Shown here: positions 26,381 to 35,248 of the stretch, one piece after another
Layout: each line of letters begins with the position of its first letter
How positions within the stretch are numbered: position 1 is the stretch's first letter
Source of the DNA: Alkalihalobacillus sp. FSL W8-0930
Lineage (GTDB): Bacteria > Bacillota > Bacilli > Bacillales > Bacillaceae_D
NCBI GenBank assembly: GCA_037965595.1
Contig: CP150183.1
Location: 2,170,001 to 2,234,000, forward strand
Direction: 5' to 3'
DNA: 64,000 bases
The notes under the pieces: model-generated
The model's database searches: none
What the model saw: the letters and a program-made list of their open reading frames with translations, nothing else
Told to the model about the DNA's origin: nothing
Position numbers and translations under genes: made by a program

Positions 26381-26420
26381 AAAAAGAGATTCCCATGTTA
26401 TGATGGCTGAATCTCTTTTT
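26381..26420 (-). terminator. Terminator after the 26500-27177 gene
   Basis: AAAAAGAGATTC (26381-26392) pairs with GAATCTCTTTTT (26409-26420) around a 16-base loop. On the minus strand the stem ends in a run of T, eighty bases beyond the stop of the upstream gene. Confidence 0.8.
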
Positions 26421-26499
26421 TATTTATTTGCATACTTTTGTTTAGTTTGTAGGAATAGATTTCAATGGTCATCATGAGTATGGCAATGGTAAAGCAAAA

Positions 26500-27177
26500 T
26501 TAATTACTGTTTCGAACATAATCATCTACTTCGCTCGTATCATCATTATTATAATGTGTAACCAAAAATGGTGTGTCATCAAAGGAATCTGCTGATGGCT
26601 TTTCCTGATTCACCTCATATCCGTTATAGAAGATATCTAAATCGTGCATGATGGTATGAGCAATCTCTATCCCTTTGATATCCTCGGTTTCAATTGCTTT
26701 TTCAACCGCTGAAGCGGCATTTACAACGTCCTTATTCATTTTATGGCCTTCTGATTTTTCACTAAATGTTATTAGGTTTTCTTTGATTCCATCTAAGTAA
26801 ACAGCATCTTCCCCGTCAAAACCAATGGTCCCTTCCCACTCCCAAAACATATTATTAAAGCTAATATGCAAGTTGCTAATGTCATTCGCTAATTCTTCTC
26901 TCCACCAGTCATCCTCATCTCTTGCTTCATTCAGACCAGCTACACTTTCTCCATTTTGAATCATGGCTTTAATTTCCCTAGTCTTTAGGTTTCTCCAATC
27001 CGGCTCCTTCTTACTGTCTGCAATATTTTGAGCCCTATCTTCCCTCTCGCCTTCTTTTAACTCTTGTTCAAGTAAAGCCAGTTCATTAACCTCTGAGTTG
27101 GCTGATTGATAAATAAAAATTCCTCCCCCTATCCCTAAAAGGGATAGAACGAGAATCATTGATTTATTTTTTAACAT
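26500..27177 (-). CDS. Membrane-anchored or secreted protein of unknown function
   Basis: I do not recognise a family. The 225 residues begin with a short basic stretch and a hydrophobic segment (residues 7-23, MILVLSLLGIGGGIFIY) that is a signal anchor or signal peptide without a lipobox cysteine. The rest is acidic and soluble, with a Glu/Lys-rich helix after the anchor, a DWWREELANDISNLHISFNN region, and a long helical part rich in Glu and Ala. It starts 21 bases after the preceding lipoprotein gene, so the two are probably co-transcribed, and it ends in a terminator. Codon use is A+T-rich compared with the core genes. Confidence 0.75.
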   Translation of the reverse strand: MLKNKSMILVLSLLGIGGGIFIYQSANSEVNELALLEQELKEGEREDRAQNIADSKKEPDWRNLKTREIKAMIQNGESVAGLNEARDEDDWWREELANDISNLHISFNNMFWEWEGTIGFDGEDAVYLDGIKENLITFSEKSEGHKMNKDVVNAASAVEKAIETEDIKGIEIAHTIMHDLDIFYNGYEVNQEKPSADSFDDTPFLVTHYNNDDTSEVDDYVRNSN

Positions 27178-27197
27178 GTATGTTCGGCTCCTACTAT

Positions 27198-27644
27198 TTA
27201 ATACGTTATTTCAGTACCTTCTGGATGTACCTCTACAACAAATTCATCAAAAAATTCATCCTCAATATACGTTTTAATTTTCCACATACCTTCTGAAGGG
27301 AATTGGACTTCAGATGGACTATGACTAATCGTTTCAAGGCTATCTCTTTGTGTAAGAATTGTACTTTGAATAATTGGATTTACTTCATCCATAGACTCTA
27401 GATTGGTCGCAACAGCGCTGAAATACTGATTCGGAGCTTCTTCTCCCCAGAAATGCCACATCCATTTTTGACTTTCTCCAGCTAGAACTGGCCCACCTAC
27501 AATCCCAAGCTTTTGATCAATCCCAAACATCTCCCCAAACTCATTATCAAAAGTCGGACTGACTTCCACTTGACTCTCACCTTTAAAACAACTTGTAATA
27601 ATAAATAGAAGGGCACTTCCGCTTAATAGAAAAGGAATTTTCAT
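27198..27644 (-). CDS. Putative lipoprotein, possibly DUF4871-like
   Basis: From the ATG at 27644 (GGAG seven bases upstream) the protein starts MKIPFLLSGSALLFIITSC, a clear lipoprotein signal peptide with lipobox ITSC and Cys19 as the acylation site. The mature part has about 130 residues, with GKL-like IVGGPVLAGESQKWMWHFWG reminding me of DUF4871 lipoproteins, and a predicted beta-rich C-terminus (MWKIKTYIEDEFFDEFVVEV). A longer in-frame start at 27701 would hide the signal peptide and is unlikely. The function is unknown; it sits outside the membrane. It probably forms a two-gene unit with the next gene. Confidence 0.78.
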   Translation of the reverse strand: MKIPFLLSGSALLFIITSCFKGESQVEVSPTFDNEFGEMFGIDQKLGIVGGPVLAGESQKWMWHFWGEEAPNQYFSAVATNLESMDEVNPIIQSTILTQRDSLETISHSPSEVQFPSEGMWKIKTYIEDEFFDEFVVEVHPEGTEITY

Positions 27645-27864
27645 TTGAACGCTCCAATCTGAATTATTGGTGGTAGGATGCTTTCTTAATTTCATACACA
27701 CTTTTTCTTGATGTAACAGAAGCGATGTATCGCGATTAATGGGAGACTAAGCACTTAGATGACAACCATGCACATATATATTTGTACGTTTTATCATGTC
27801 CCAACTTTCCGAGGGAACAATGGAGATGAACCTTTATTTAAATTACGAAAACTAATTGATCGAA

Positions 27865-29358
27865 TTAACTTACAGCTATTTTTTCTAGAGTTTTCTCCTC
27901 AACTTCTTCTTGAATCATTTGGAGTGACTTTCTATAATCTTCAGCAACGGCCAATTTAGTAAATTCAATTGTTTTATTGTGATTATGTCTTACTACCTTA
28001 GCTATTTCGTTAATATCAACTCTAAAAAATTCTTTTCGAGGATTTACTTTGTTTATTTGATAATTTTCGAATGCTTTATGAAGCGATCGCTCTAGCTTAG
28101 GTGCATCGTCGGAGAACACCATTGCATGCACATCGAAGTTAAAAGGTACAGATGCACTTCCAAGTTCATTTACTCGATCCATAGGTTCTAGCCTTCTTGT
28201 CATTCCAATTTTAAAAACGTCTGCTCCAAACGAACCGATATTAGAAATTATATAAACATAACCGGCTTTAGCATTTTGTTCTCTAAAATCCACTTTTTCT
28301 TTTTCAGATTGTATATCTATTACTTTCTCTTTAATTTCCTCTATTTTCAGTTGAATTTCCTGTTTTAATTCTTCACTAGCAGTTTCCATTTGCTCATCGT
28401 ACTTTTCCAATGCTTGTTTAAAATGTTTCTCATCTTTTTCAAGCTTTTTACGTTCACGTTCAATTTCAGCCTGAATTCGCTTTTCTTCACGCATCTGTTC
28501 TTTTAATAGTCGTTGTTCTTCTTTTTCTTCTTCTTTCTTAAGGTGAAATTCATGGACCAAATATAATTCATCAATCTTTAAAGCTAGATATTCATCTCTA
28601 ATTTCAATACCATTACGTGAATTAAGTTTATTAATTTGATCTTGTGCCTTTTTAATTTGTTTTTCTATTACTTCTATATTATTAAACTTTGCTTTTAAAA
28701 TTGCTGTATCACATTCTTGATTAAATGCCCTAACTGCAAGTTTAACGTTACTTTTCCTCATGGCTTCGCCTTCTTTTTCACTTCCATTAACTTGCCAGCT
28801 CCTCGAAATCGTAGCTTCATCTACATTTGCCATGATCTTTTGCTTCTGCCTTATATCATTTAACTCATTCTTAAATAATTCACTGTTTTCAAATCCGTAC
28901 TTAGGTTCATAAAATCCAAATGTTTGATTGAGGTGCTCTTCTTCGTAGGATACTAACTCAGCTTTTAATGATTCTAGTTTATTATTTTCATTCTCAATCT
29001 CAAGCTTGATTAAATCATTGTCTTTAGAGAGTTCCCTTTCTTTATGCTTAACTTTCTCTTTGACTTTTTCAATTTCTTTTTCTAAATTTGCCGTTTCATT
29101 TAAAATCTCCTGTTTTATGTAATCATTTTGCTTTATTAGCTTTTCGGATTCTTTGGTTAGCTCTTCCGTTTTCAATTTGACTTTCTCTAGATCATCTAAA
29201 CCATTAGCTTTCCAATATTCTCTTCTCTTTTTTTCAGCTACTTGTTTTATAATTAGCAACACAATACCTAAAATAAGTGGAATAGCTAACAACCACAATG
29301 CAAAACATATTGAAATAAACCATGTTGATAAGTACCATCGATTTTCAGTCATAGACAT
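27865..29358 (-). CDS. Membrane-anchored DUF4041 and GIY-YIG (T5orf172) nuclease, SNIPE-like candidate antiphage protein
   Basis: The 497 residues divide into four parts. A strongly hydrophobic N-terminal segment (about 12-38) anchors the protein in the membrane. A long charged coiled coil covers about 40-140. A DUF4041 domain (about 143-250) shows FGFYEPKYGFENSELF, IRQKQKIMA, WQVNGSEKEGEAM and LAVRAFNQECDTAI. A second coiled coil (about 270-360) leads to a C-terminal GIY-YIG domain of the T5orf172/Mug113 group: GYVYIISN (366-373), VFKIGMTRR (381-389) as the YIG half, the arginine in MDRVNELG, the catalytic-type glutamate in PKLERSLHKAF (Glu423) and RKEFFRV. Key residues look intact. I recall an E. 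coli antiphage protein of this architecture (SNIPE) that cuts phage DNA at the membrane during injection. The gene is A+T-rich and sits in the accessory region, consistent with transfer. Confidence 0.88.
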   Translation of the reverse strand: MSMTENRWYLSTWFISICFALWLLAIPLILGIVLLIIKQVAEKKRREYWKANGLDDLEKVKLKTEELTKESEKLIKQNDYIKQEILNETANLEKEIEKVKEKVKHKERELSKDNDLIKLEIENENNKLESLKAELVSYEEEHLNQTFGFYEPKYGFENSELFKNELNDIRQKQKIMANVDEATISRSWQVNGSEKEGEAMRKSNVKLAVRAFNQECDTAILKAKFNNIEVIEKQIKKAQDQINKLNSRNGIEIRDEYLALKIDELYLVHEFHLKKEEEKEEQRLLKEQMREEKRIQAEIERERKKLEKDEKHFKQALEKYDEQMETASEELKQEIQLKIEEIKEKVIDIQSEKEKVDFREQNAKAGYVYIISNIGSFGADVFKIGMTRRLEPMDRVNELGSASVPFNFDVHAMVFSDDAPKLERSLHKAFENYQINKVNPRKEFFRVDINEIAKVVRHNHNKTIEFTKLAVAEDYRKSLQMIQEEVEEKTLEKIAVS

Positions 29359-29532
29359 TTATACCCCCATTATTCAGTTAAGTTAAAAAATGTAATAAAA
29401 CTCATTATACAATACATATATGATTCTCTCCTTATTTATCATTAAATGTTTTACTTTAGTATTAAAATTTTTAAGTGAAGCTTGTACTCCTATTTAAAAT
29501 CTTTTATAAAAATATATATATTTGGCCCAAAC

Positions 29533-29569
29533 AAAAAGAACGCCCTTCAACCGAAGGACGTTCCTTTTT
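29533..29569 (-). terminator. Terminator after rplS
   Basis: On the minus strand AAAAAGGAACGTCCTTC pairs with GAAGGGCGTTCTTTTT around a GGTT loop, ending in a T-run. It closes the rpsP-to-rplS operon 20 bases beyond the rplS stop. Confidence 0.88.
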
Positions 29570-29588
29570 GATCATTGTCAAACAATGA

Positions 29589-29942
29589 TTATGCTTTTCT
29601 GCGAAGTTCTTTGATGCGGGCAGCTTTTCCACGTAGGTTACGTAGATAGTAAAGCTTAGCACGACGTACTTTACCGCGACGTTTCACTTCGATCTTTTCG
29701 ATTTTCGGTGAATGTAATGGGAATGTACGCTCAACTCCTACACCATAAGAAATTTTGCGAGCTGTAAATGTTTCGCTGATTCCAAATCCGCGACGTTTGA
29801 TAACCACGCCTTCAAAAAGCTGGATACGCTCACGAGTTCCCTCAACAACCTTAACGTGAATTGTTAAAGTGTCTCCAGGACGGAAATCTGGAAGATCTGT
29901 GCGAAGCTGCTCATTTGTAATTTCTTGAATAATGTTGCTCAT
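29589..29942 (-). CDS. rplS: 50S ribosomal protein L19
   Basis: L19 lies at the 30S-50S interface. The sequence starts [20 protein letters not shown] and contains the conserved [29 protein letters not shown] and [17 protein letters not shown], with 117 residues in all. The open frame extends upstream, but the ATG at 29942 with GGAAGGAGGGG in front is the true start. It is the last gene of the operon, and a leader structure sits between trmD and this gene. Confidence 0.97.
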   Translation of the reverse strand: MSNIIQEITNEQLRTDLPDFRPGDTLTIHVKVVEGTRERIQLFEGVVIKRRGFGISETFTARKISYGVGVERTFPLHSPKIEKIEVKRRGKVRRAKLYYLRNLRGKAARIKELRRKA

Positions 29943-29966
29943 AGTCGTATTCCCCTCCTTCCAAAC

Positions 29967-30029
29967 AGACATTCTTGTCGGATAGCCGCAGCGGAACATC
30001 TTAATAACGGGCGAATTGCCACAATGTCT
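29967..30029 (-). ncRNA. Putative L19 mRNA leader
   Basis: Between trmD and rplS the minus-strand RNA can form a closing stem from AGACATT (30029-30023) and AATGTCT (29973-29967), with an internal CCGC-GCGG hairpin. It sits directly before the rplS ribosome site. Position and layout agree with the L19 leader known in Bacillus and relatives, thought to mediate autoregulation by L19. I judged this from pairing and location only. Confidence 0.6.
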
Positions 30030-30091
30030 ATAGTAGCATAGATAAAAGTGTGATACAAGATTCTTTTTATGAAATGCCAAGCTTTTTTACC

Positions 30092-30823
30092 TTACATCTC
30101 TTCTTTCCACTCTTTGATCCATGTTTGCTGCTTTTGGGTCAGATATTCTTCGTCTATTAACTCTGGACGTCTTTCGAATGTTCGCTTGAGAGATTCTTTT
30201 GTACGCCATTCTTCAATACGGCCGTGATGACCTGAGAGTAAGACCTCAGGTACTTCGAGTCCGCGAAACTCTGCTGGGCGCGTGTACTGCGGATGCTCAA
30301 GCATTCCTGTTGAGAAAGAGTCTGTTTGTGCAGATTCTTCGTTACCCAGGGCTCCTTTAAGCAAACGAGTCACACTATCGACAATAACCATTGCTCCAAG
30401 CTCTCCACCAGTTAACACATAGTCACCTAGCGAAATCTCATCTGTTACAAGATGCGTACGGATACGCTCATCATAGCCTTCGTAATGACCACAGATCAAG
30501 ATCAGCTGCTCTTCTTTGGCGAATTCCTCTGCTTTGGCTTGCGTGTAAGGCTCACCTTGAGGGCAGAGCAAAACTACTCTCGCTTTTGCGTCTGGCTGCT
30601 TCACATCTTCTACCGCATCAAAGATTGGTTGAGGCGTTAAGACCATACCTGCACCCCCACCATATGGATAGTCATCCACACGGCTGTGCTTATTCGTTGA
30701 ATAGGTTCTAAAATCTGTTACGTTTAGCGAGACAAGCCCTTTTTCTTGGGCAAGCTTCAAAATAGAGTGTCCGAAGACTCCTGTAAACATGTCAGGAAAC
30801 AGACTTAAAACGTCAATTCTCAT
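30092..30823 (-). CDS. trmD: tRNA (guanine-N1-)-methyltransferase
   Basis: TrmD makes m1G37 in tRNA, guarding against +1 frameshifts. It is a SPOUT-class enzyme with the trefoil knot. [20 protein letters not shown], the [11 protein letters not shown] loop, [13 protein letters not shown] and [17 protein letters not shown] are all present, with 243 residues in total. Its start overlaps the rimM stop by four bases (ATGA), so the two are translationally coupled. Confidence 0.97.
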   Translation of the reverse strand: MRIDVLSLFPDMFTGVFGHSILKLAQEKGLVSLNVTDFRTYSTNKHSRVDDYPYGGGAGMVLTPQPIFDAVEDVKQPDAKARVVLLCPQGEPYTQAKAEEFAKEEQLILICGHYEGYDERIRTHLVTDEISLGDYVLTGGELGAMVIVDSVTRLLKGALGNEESAQTDSFSTGMLEHPQYTRPAEFRGLEVPEVLLSGHHGRIEEWRTKESLKRTFERRPELIDEEYLTQKQQTWIKEWKEEM

Positions 30824-31335
30824 ACATCAAGACCTTCTAGTAAATGAATCGTAATCGTCTTGTTTGTGATGTCAATTTCTCGCACAACAGACTCAATATA
30901 AGGGACGAGAAGATCCTTTTGACCTTCGCGTTTTACCACCCATACATCATTCGCCCCTGGACTTAAAATCTCAACCACTCGTCCGATTTTTAATCCTTCT
31001 TCATCAATGACTGTGCAGCCAATGATTTCGTGATAATAGTATTCACCAATTTCAAGCTCTTCTTGTTGATCGGCCGACACATAAAGGGTAAGCCCTTTAT
31101 ACCCCTCAACCTCGTTAATATTCGTATAGCCTTCAAATGTAAGTAAATGAAATTGCTTATGAACACGATGCGAGGCAACCGTTAATGTTTTGTACTGTCC
31201 ATTTTCCTGTCTAATGGCAAGCTGACTTCCTTTAGCAAATCGATTTTCAGGGAAGTCTGTTGTTGAGAGAATTTTCACCTCTCCACGCACACCATGTGTA
31301 TTAACAAGCTGTCCTACTTTATACCATTCCGTCAT
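30820..31335 (-). CDS. rimM: Ribosome maturation factor RimM
   Basis: RimM assists 30S assembly and binds S19. The N-terminal barrel begins [20 protein letters not shown], and the C-terminal PRC-barrel includes [36 protein letters not shown] and the [14 protein letters not shown] end. I take the ATG at 31335 (171 residues, AGGA six bases upstream). This overlaps the end of ylqD by 17 bases; a frame 13 codons longer lies inside ylqD. Confidence 0.96.
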   Translation of the reverse strand: MTEWYKVGQLVNTHGVRGEVKILSTTDFPENRFAKGSQLAIRQENGQYKTLTVASHRVHKQFHLLTFEGYTNINEVEGYKGLTLYVSADQQEELEIGEYYYHEIIGCTVIDEEGLKIGRVVEILSPGANDVWVVKREGQKDLLVPYIESVVREIDITNKTITIHLLEGLDV

Positions 31336-31741
31336 CCGAATTCCTACTTTCTCGAAATTGTTCAATGATTCCATCCTTCACAACGACCTCAAGCGTTTGT
31401 GTTGCGTCTGGCCATGGATCACCTACCTGTAGCTCAACGATAGCCTGTGCTTGGCCACTTGTAATCTCTGAGCCAATGGGAAGGCGCTCCAGCTGTTGAA
31501 GTCTGAACTCAATTCCCTTTTTCTTTTCAATCCGTTTATTCATTTCCTGCTCGTAACGCTTTCGTAATTGATATTCTTGAGAGGTGGAATCTGTTTTTTT
31601 AATTGATTTGTGCATTTGAAATTGAAACTGCTCAATTTCACGTGTGAGCTGTTCTTGTTCTGCATAGAGCTCATTCGTTAATGTATCTTTTTTGGTTTCG
31701 GTTAATACTTGTTTAATGGAAACGGTTTGCAAGAACTGCAT
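31319..31741 (-). CDS. ylqD: YlqD family protein
   Basis: YlqD is a conserved Bacillus protein of unknown function encoded in the rpsP-rplS operon. The 140 residues comprise a short N-terminal strand region (MQFLQTVSIKQVLT), a long central coiled coil (about 25-85; LTREIEQFQFQMHKSIKK, KRYEQEMNKRIEKKKGIEFR) and a C-terminal beta part (GSEITSGQAQAIVELQVGDP). The start at 31741 has GGAG nine bases upstream. The C-terminal domain hints at nucleic acid or ribosome binding, but this is not established. Confidence 0.9.
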   Translation of the reverse strand: MQFLQTVSIKQVLTETKKDTLTNELYAEQEQLTREIEQFQFQMHKSIKKTDSTSQEYQLRKRYEQEMNKRIEKKKGIEFRLQQLERLPIGSEITSGQAQAIVELQVGDPWPDATQTLEVVVKDGIIEQFRESRNSDDGMV

Positions 31742-31822
31742 GTCATCACACTCCATTCATAAACAATGAGACCACCTAATAATAGACATACAAGAAAAGG
31801 GAGAGGTTTCCCCCACCCTTTC

Positions 31823-32053
31823 TTATTCAACGATATCCAGCTTTACTTTCTTCCCCTGCTTGTTCACAGCTGCATAAACAACTGAGCGCAGAGCTTTTGC
31901 TGTTCGTCCGTTTTTACCAATCACTTTTCCCATATCATCCGGATGAACCGTTAATCGTAGATATACTGTCTGACCTTCTTGATGTTCTTCAACCTTCACA
32001 GATTCGGGATCATCAACAAGTGATTGAGCTATATGTTCAACCAACGTTTTCAT
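31823..32053 (-). CDS. khpA: KH-domain RNA-binding protein KhpA (YlqC)
   Basis: KhpA is a small KH protein that in Firmicutes acts with KhpB on RNA and cell elongation. The 76 residues contain one KH fold with the GxxG loop in MGKVIGKNGRTAKALR. It lies between rpsP and ylqD, its normal place, 21 bases after rpsP. Confidence 0.95.
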   Translation of the reverse strand: MKTLVEHIAQSLVDDPESVKVEEHQEGQTVYLRLTVHPDDMGKVIGKNGRTAKALRSVVYAAVNKQGKKVKLDIVE

Positions 32054-32074
32054 CGCAGATCACCTCGGGTCAAA

Positions 32075-32347
32075 TTACTTTTGGTTTTTAGCGTTGTGAA
32101 GCTTTTCCATTAACCCTTCTTTTGAGAAAAGGTTACGAACTGTGTCAGAAGGTTTTGCACCTTTTAACATCCAATCTAATGCTTTGTCTTCTTTAACAGA
32201 AAACTGAGCAGGTTGAGCAACCGGGTTGTATGTTCCGATTTCCTCGATGAAACGTCCATCACGTGGAGCACGAGAATCTGCAACTACTACACGATAGACA
32301 GGAGCTTTCTTTGAACCAATACGTTTAAGTCGAATTTTAACAGCCAT
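32075..32347 (-). CDS. rpsP: 30S ribosomal protein S16
   Basis: S16 is an early-binding small-subunit protein. From the ATG at 32347 (GGAGGTG nine bases upstream) the product is [19 protein letters not shown] and continues with [20 protein letters not shown], 90 residues in all, as in B. subtilis. It leads the operon down to rplS and has a promoter at 32386-32414. Confidence 0.97.
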   Translation of the reverse strand: MAVKIRLKRIGSKKAPVYRVVVADSRAPRDGRFIEEIGTYNPVAQPAQFSVKEDKALDWMLKGAKPSDTVRNLFSKEGLMEKLHNAKNQK

Positions 32348-32385
32348 TTCGCTGTACACCTCCAAGATTATTTACACAATTTAGT

Positions 32386-32414
32386 ATAATATCATCAATT
32401 CCACGTTCCGACAA
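32386..32414 (-). promoter_or_regulatory. Probable sigma-A promoter of the rpsP operon
   Basis: On the minus strand TTGTCG (32409-32414), a 17-base spacer and TATTAT (32386-32391) lie about 40 bases before the rpsP start, in the gap after ffh. Confidence 0.6.
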
Positions 32415-32444
32415 GACTTATCTTATGGAGCAGAATAGATTTTT

Positions 32445-33803
32445 TTAAAATGGTAGTTTCAGGCCACCGAGTCCTTTTCCACGACGCTTCCCTTTTCCAG
32501 TCTGCATTCCAGTCATCTGCTTCATCATTTTCTTCATATCTTCAAACTGCTTTAACAGACGATTGACATCCTGAATGGTTGTGCCGCTTCCTTTTGCAAT
32601 CCTTCTTCTTCTACTTCCGTTTAAGATCGAAGGGTCTTGCTTTTCTTTTTTGGTCATTGAACGAACAATCGCTTCAACACGACCAATTTGTTTTTCATCT
32701 ACTTGTAAGTCCTTCATGGCTTTGTTTTTCTTCATGCCAGGCATCATTCCAAGTAAATCCTCAAGAGGTCCCATGCTTCTAACCTGCTCAAGCTGCTCTA
32801 AAAAATCATCAAAAGTAAAGTCTGCGTTACGCATTTTTTTCTCAAGCTCACGCGCTTTTTCTTCATCAACATTAAATTGAGCTTTCTCAATCAGAGATAA
32901 GACATCTCCCATACCGAGGATCCGGGAAGCCATTCGGTCCGGATGAAACGGTTCAAGCTGATCCACTTTTTCACCAATACCAGCGAACTTAATTGGGATG
33001 TTTGTGACAGCTTTTACCGAGATCGCAGCTCCACCTCTCGTATCACCATCAAGCTTTGAGAGGACAGCACCTGTTAAACCAAGCTGTTCGTTAAATGTCT
33101 CAGCAACATTCACCGCATCTTGACCAGTCATGGCATCAATGACAAGAAGGATCTCATCAGGATTAACGGATTCCTTAATTTGACTTAACTCATCCATTAG
33201 CTCTTGATCGACATGTAAGCGACCCGCTGTATCAATTAATACATAATCATGATGGTCTTCTTTTGCTTTGGCGACTGCCTGCTTGGCAATCTCAACAGGA
33301 CTCACTTGATCTCCTAATGAAAATACAGGCATGTCAATTTGCTTTCCTAACGTCTCAAGCTGTTTAATTGCAGCTGGACGATAGATATCAGCAGCAACCA
33401 ACATTGGTTTGCGGTTGTGCTTTTTGCGTAAATGAGTTGCAAGCTTCGCTGTATGCGTGGTTTTACCCGCACCTTGAAGCCCAACCATCATAATGACCGT
33501 TGGTGGCTTTGAGGAAACAGCCAGTTTGCTTTGCTCGCCACCCATAAGTGCAGTGAGCTCTTCATTTACAACTTTTATGACTTGTTGACCAGGAGTTAAG
33601 CTTTTCATTACCTCTTGGCCAAGTGCCTTTTCTTTTACATCAGCAATAAATTGTTTAACGACTTTAAAGTTCACGTCAGCTTCTAGAAGGGCAAGCCTAA
33701 CTTCACGCATCATTTCTTTAATGTCTTGCTCGCTAACTTTCCCTTTGCCGCGAATCTTTGTCAGGGTACCCTGGAGCCGTTCAGCTAAGCCTTCAAATGC
33801 CAT
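32445..33803 (-). CDS. ffh: Signal recognition particle protein Ffh (SRP54)
   Basis: Ffh binds signal sequences with its M domain and, with SRP RNA and FtsY, targets proteins to the membrane. The NG GTPase domain shows GLQGAGKTTHTAKLA (G1), DTAGRLHVDQELM (G3) and LSKLDGDTRGGAA (G4). The methionine-rich M domain includes GPLEDLLGMMPGMKKNK and KQFEDMKKMMKQMTGMQ. The 452 residues are normal. It begins 11 bases after ylxM. Confidence 0.97.
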   Translation of the reverse strand: MAFEGLAERLQGTLTKIRGKGKVSEQDIKEMMREVRLALLEADVNFKVVKQFIADVKEKALGQEVMKSLTPGQQVIKVVNEELTALMGGEQSKLAVSSKPPTVIMMVGLQGAGKTTHTAKLATHLRKKHNRKPMLVAADIYRPAAIKQLETLGKQIDMPVFSLGDQVSPVEIAKQAVAKAKEDHHDYVLIDTAGRLHVDQELMDELSQIKESVNPDEILLVIDAMTGQDAVNVAETFNEQLGLTGAVLSKLDGDTRGGAAISVKAVTNIPIKFAGIGEKVDQLEPFHPDRMASRILGMGDVLSLIEKAQFNVDEEKARELEKKMRNADFTFDDFLEQLEQVRSMGPLEDLLGMMPGMKKNKAMKDLQVDEKQIGRVEAIVRSMTKKEKQDPSILNGSRRRRIAKGSGTTIQDVNRLLKQFEDMKKMMKQMTGMQTGKGKRRGKGLGGLKLPF

Positions 33804-33814
33804 GTTACCGCCTC

Positions 33815-34144
33815 CTAGTCCAGTTTCCGAATCGTATCTATTAGACTCTGCATCTCATAAGGAGCCGCGTTCTCTTGAATAGCTGTTTCTAATTGTGCCA
33901 GCAAACTTGTCCGTTTCTCAAACTTCTCGAGGAGCTCAAGCTTGGTCTCATACTCTTCAAGCATCGCTTCTGTCCGTTTGATGTTGTCATAAACCGCTTG
34001 ACGACTCACTTCGAATTGCTCGGCAATCTCTCCAAGGGAAAAATCATCTAAATAATACTGGGACATATATTCGCGCTGCTTCAGAGTGAGCAGGGAATGA
34101 TAGAAATCAAACAAATAGTTCATTCTGAGCGTTTTATCTAGCAC
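33815..34144 (-). CDS. ylxM: YlxM, helix-turn-helix SRP-associated protein
   Basis: YlxM belongs to UPF0122, small sigma-70 region-4-like helix-turn-helix proteins coupled to the SRP genes and reported to modulate SRP GTPase activity in streptococci. [20 protein letters not shown] is followed by the [35 protein letters not shown]. There are 109 residues with a GTG start at 34144. It is the first gene of ylxM-ffh, with a strong promoter in front. Confidence 0.94.
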   Translation of the reverse strand: MLDKTLRMNYLFDFYHSLLTLKQREYMSQYYLDDFSLGEIAEQFEVSRQAVYDNIKRTEAMLEEYETKLELLEKFEKRTSLLAQLETAIQENAAPYEMQSLIDTIRKLD

Positions 34145-34187
34145 GAAGCTTCACCCCTTGTTAAGTGATTCCCCTTTACGAGAATTT

Positions 34188-34216
34188 ATATTACAGGAGA
34201 GGCGCTCTTGTGTCAA
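34188..34216 (-). promoter_or_regulatory. Sigma-A promoter of ylxM-ffh
   Basis: On the minus strand a perfect TTGACA (34211-34216), a 17-base spacer and TAATAT (34188-34193) lie 44 bases before the ylxM start, between ftsY and ylxM. Confidence 0.82.
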
Positions 34217-34238
34217 GTTTTTTTCTTAACATAACGAT

Positions 34239-35237
34239 TTAACTCGATTGTACGTCCTCTGGAGAGTCCAGAACATCCTTAAAGAGCCCATAGACAAACT
34301 GATCTGCCTGGAATGGCTGCAGGTCATCCTTCTGCTCACCAAGTCCGACAAATTTAACTGGAATATCAAGCTCACGCTTAATGGCCATAATGATTCCACC
34401 TTTAGCCGTCCCATCAAGCTTCGTTAGAACGATTCCTGTTACATCTGTTGATTGACCAAATGTTTTGGCTTGTACCATCGCATTTTGGCCCGTTGTCCCG
34501 TCTAAGACAAGCAGAACTTCATGTGGTGCACCTGGAACTTCACGTTCAATGACACGCTTAACCTTTTCCAGCTCGTTCATTAAGTTCACTTTATTCTGCA
34601 AGCGTCCAGCCGTATCGCACAGAAGAACATCTGCGCCTCTTGACTTAGCTGCCTGAATCGCGTCATACATAACAGCTGCTGGATCACTTCCTGCTTGCTG
34701 CTTAATGACATCTGCTCCAACACGCTCGCCCCACACCTCAAGCTGATCAATGGCTCCAGCACGGAATGTGTCTCCAGCAGCGAGCATTACTTTTTTGCCT
34801 TCTTGCGTTAAGTAGTGAGCCATTTTTCCAATCGATGTTGTTTTTCCTACACCGTTCACACCCACTACTAAAATAACTGTCAGTCCATCTGTTTGCAGGT
34901 TCAGCTCTTGAGCTTCTTTTCCTTCATCTAGCATATTTGCAAGGAGCTCAGAGATCACAGGTTGAACATCTTTTGTATCCTTTAAGTTACGCAGGCGAAC
35001 CTCGTCTTTTAACTGTTCTACAAGCTCCATTACTGTAGAAACACCTACGTCAGAACTAATTAATAGTTCTTCTAGCTCCTCAAAAAAGTCTTCATCAACT
35101 TTACGGTATTTATAAACAAGCTCATTCATTTTACCGGCAAATGATTCTCTTGTTTTTTCAAGACCTGATTTAAACTTATCTGTTACTTCTGTTGTTTGAT
35201 TTGTAATTTTATCTTTTAGCTTCTTAAAAAAACTCAT
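34239..35237 (-). CDS. ftsY: Signal recognition particle receptor FtsY
   Basis: FtsY is the membrane-associated GTPase that docks the SRP. After a short charged N-terminal region without membrane span, the NG domain shows [18 protein letters not shown] (G1), [28 protein letters not shown] (G3), [11 protein letters not shown] (G4) and [13 protein letters not shown]. The 332 residues are typical for Bacillus. It starts 11 bases after smc. Confidence 0.97.
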   Translation of the reverse strand: MSFFKKLKDKITNQTTEVTDKFKSGLEKTRESFAGKMNELVYKYRKVDEDFFEELEELLISSDVGVSTVMELVEQLKDEVRLRNLKDTKDVQPVISELLANMLDEGKEAQELNLQTDGLTVILVVGVNGVGKTTSIGKMAHYLTQEGKKVMLAAGDTFRAGAIDQLEVWGERVGADVIKQQAGSDPAAVMYDAIQAAKSRGADVLLCDTAGRLQNKVNLMNELEKVKRVIEREVPGAPHEVLLVLDGTTGQNAMVQAKTFGQSTDVTGIVLTKLDGTAKGGIIMAIKRELDIPVKFVGLGEQKDDLQPFQADQFVYGLFKDVLDSPEDVQSS

Positions 35238-35248
35238 GTTCTTTCCTC

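Noticed and set aside
27759-27959. 66-residue plus-strand frame at the 3' end of the DUF4041 gene
   Set aside because: No ribosome site, partly antisense to a real gene, and hydrophobic residues arise from complemented codons.
30030-30058. Possible rplS promoter TTGTAT, 17 bases, TACTAT on the minus strand
   Set aside because: Its predicted start would remove the 5' arm of the L19 leader stem, so either the promoter or the leader is wrong; the operon transcript is the simpler source of rplS mRNA.
29943-30080. 46-codon longer start for rplS
   Set aside because: The extension runs through the leader structure; L19 proteins start at the MSNIIQEI block with a ribosome site before it.
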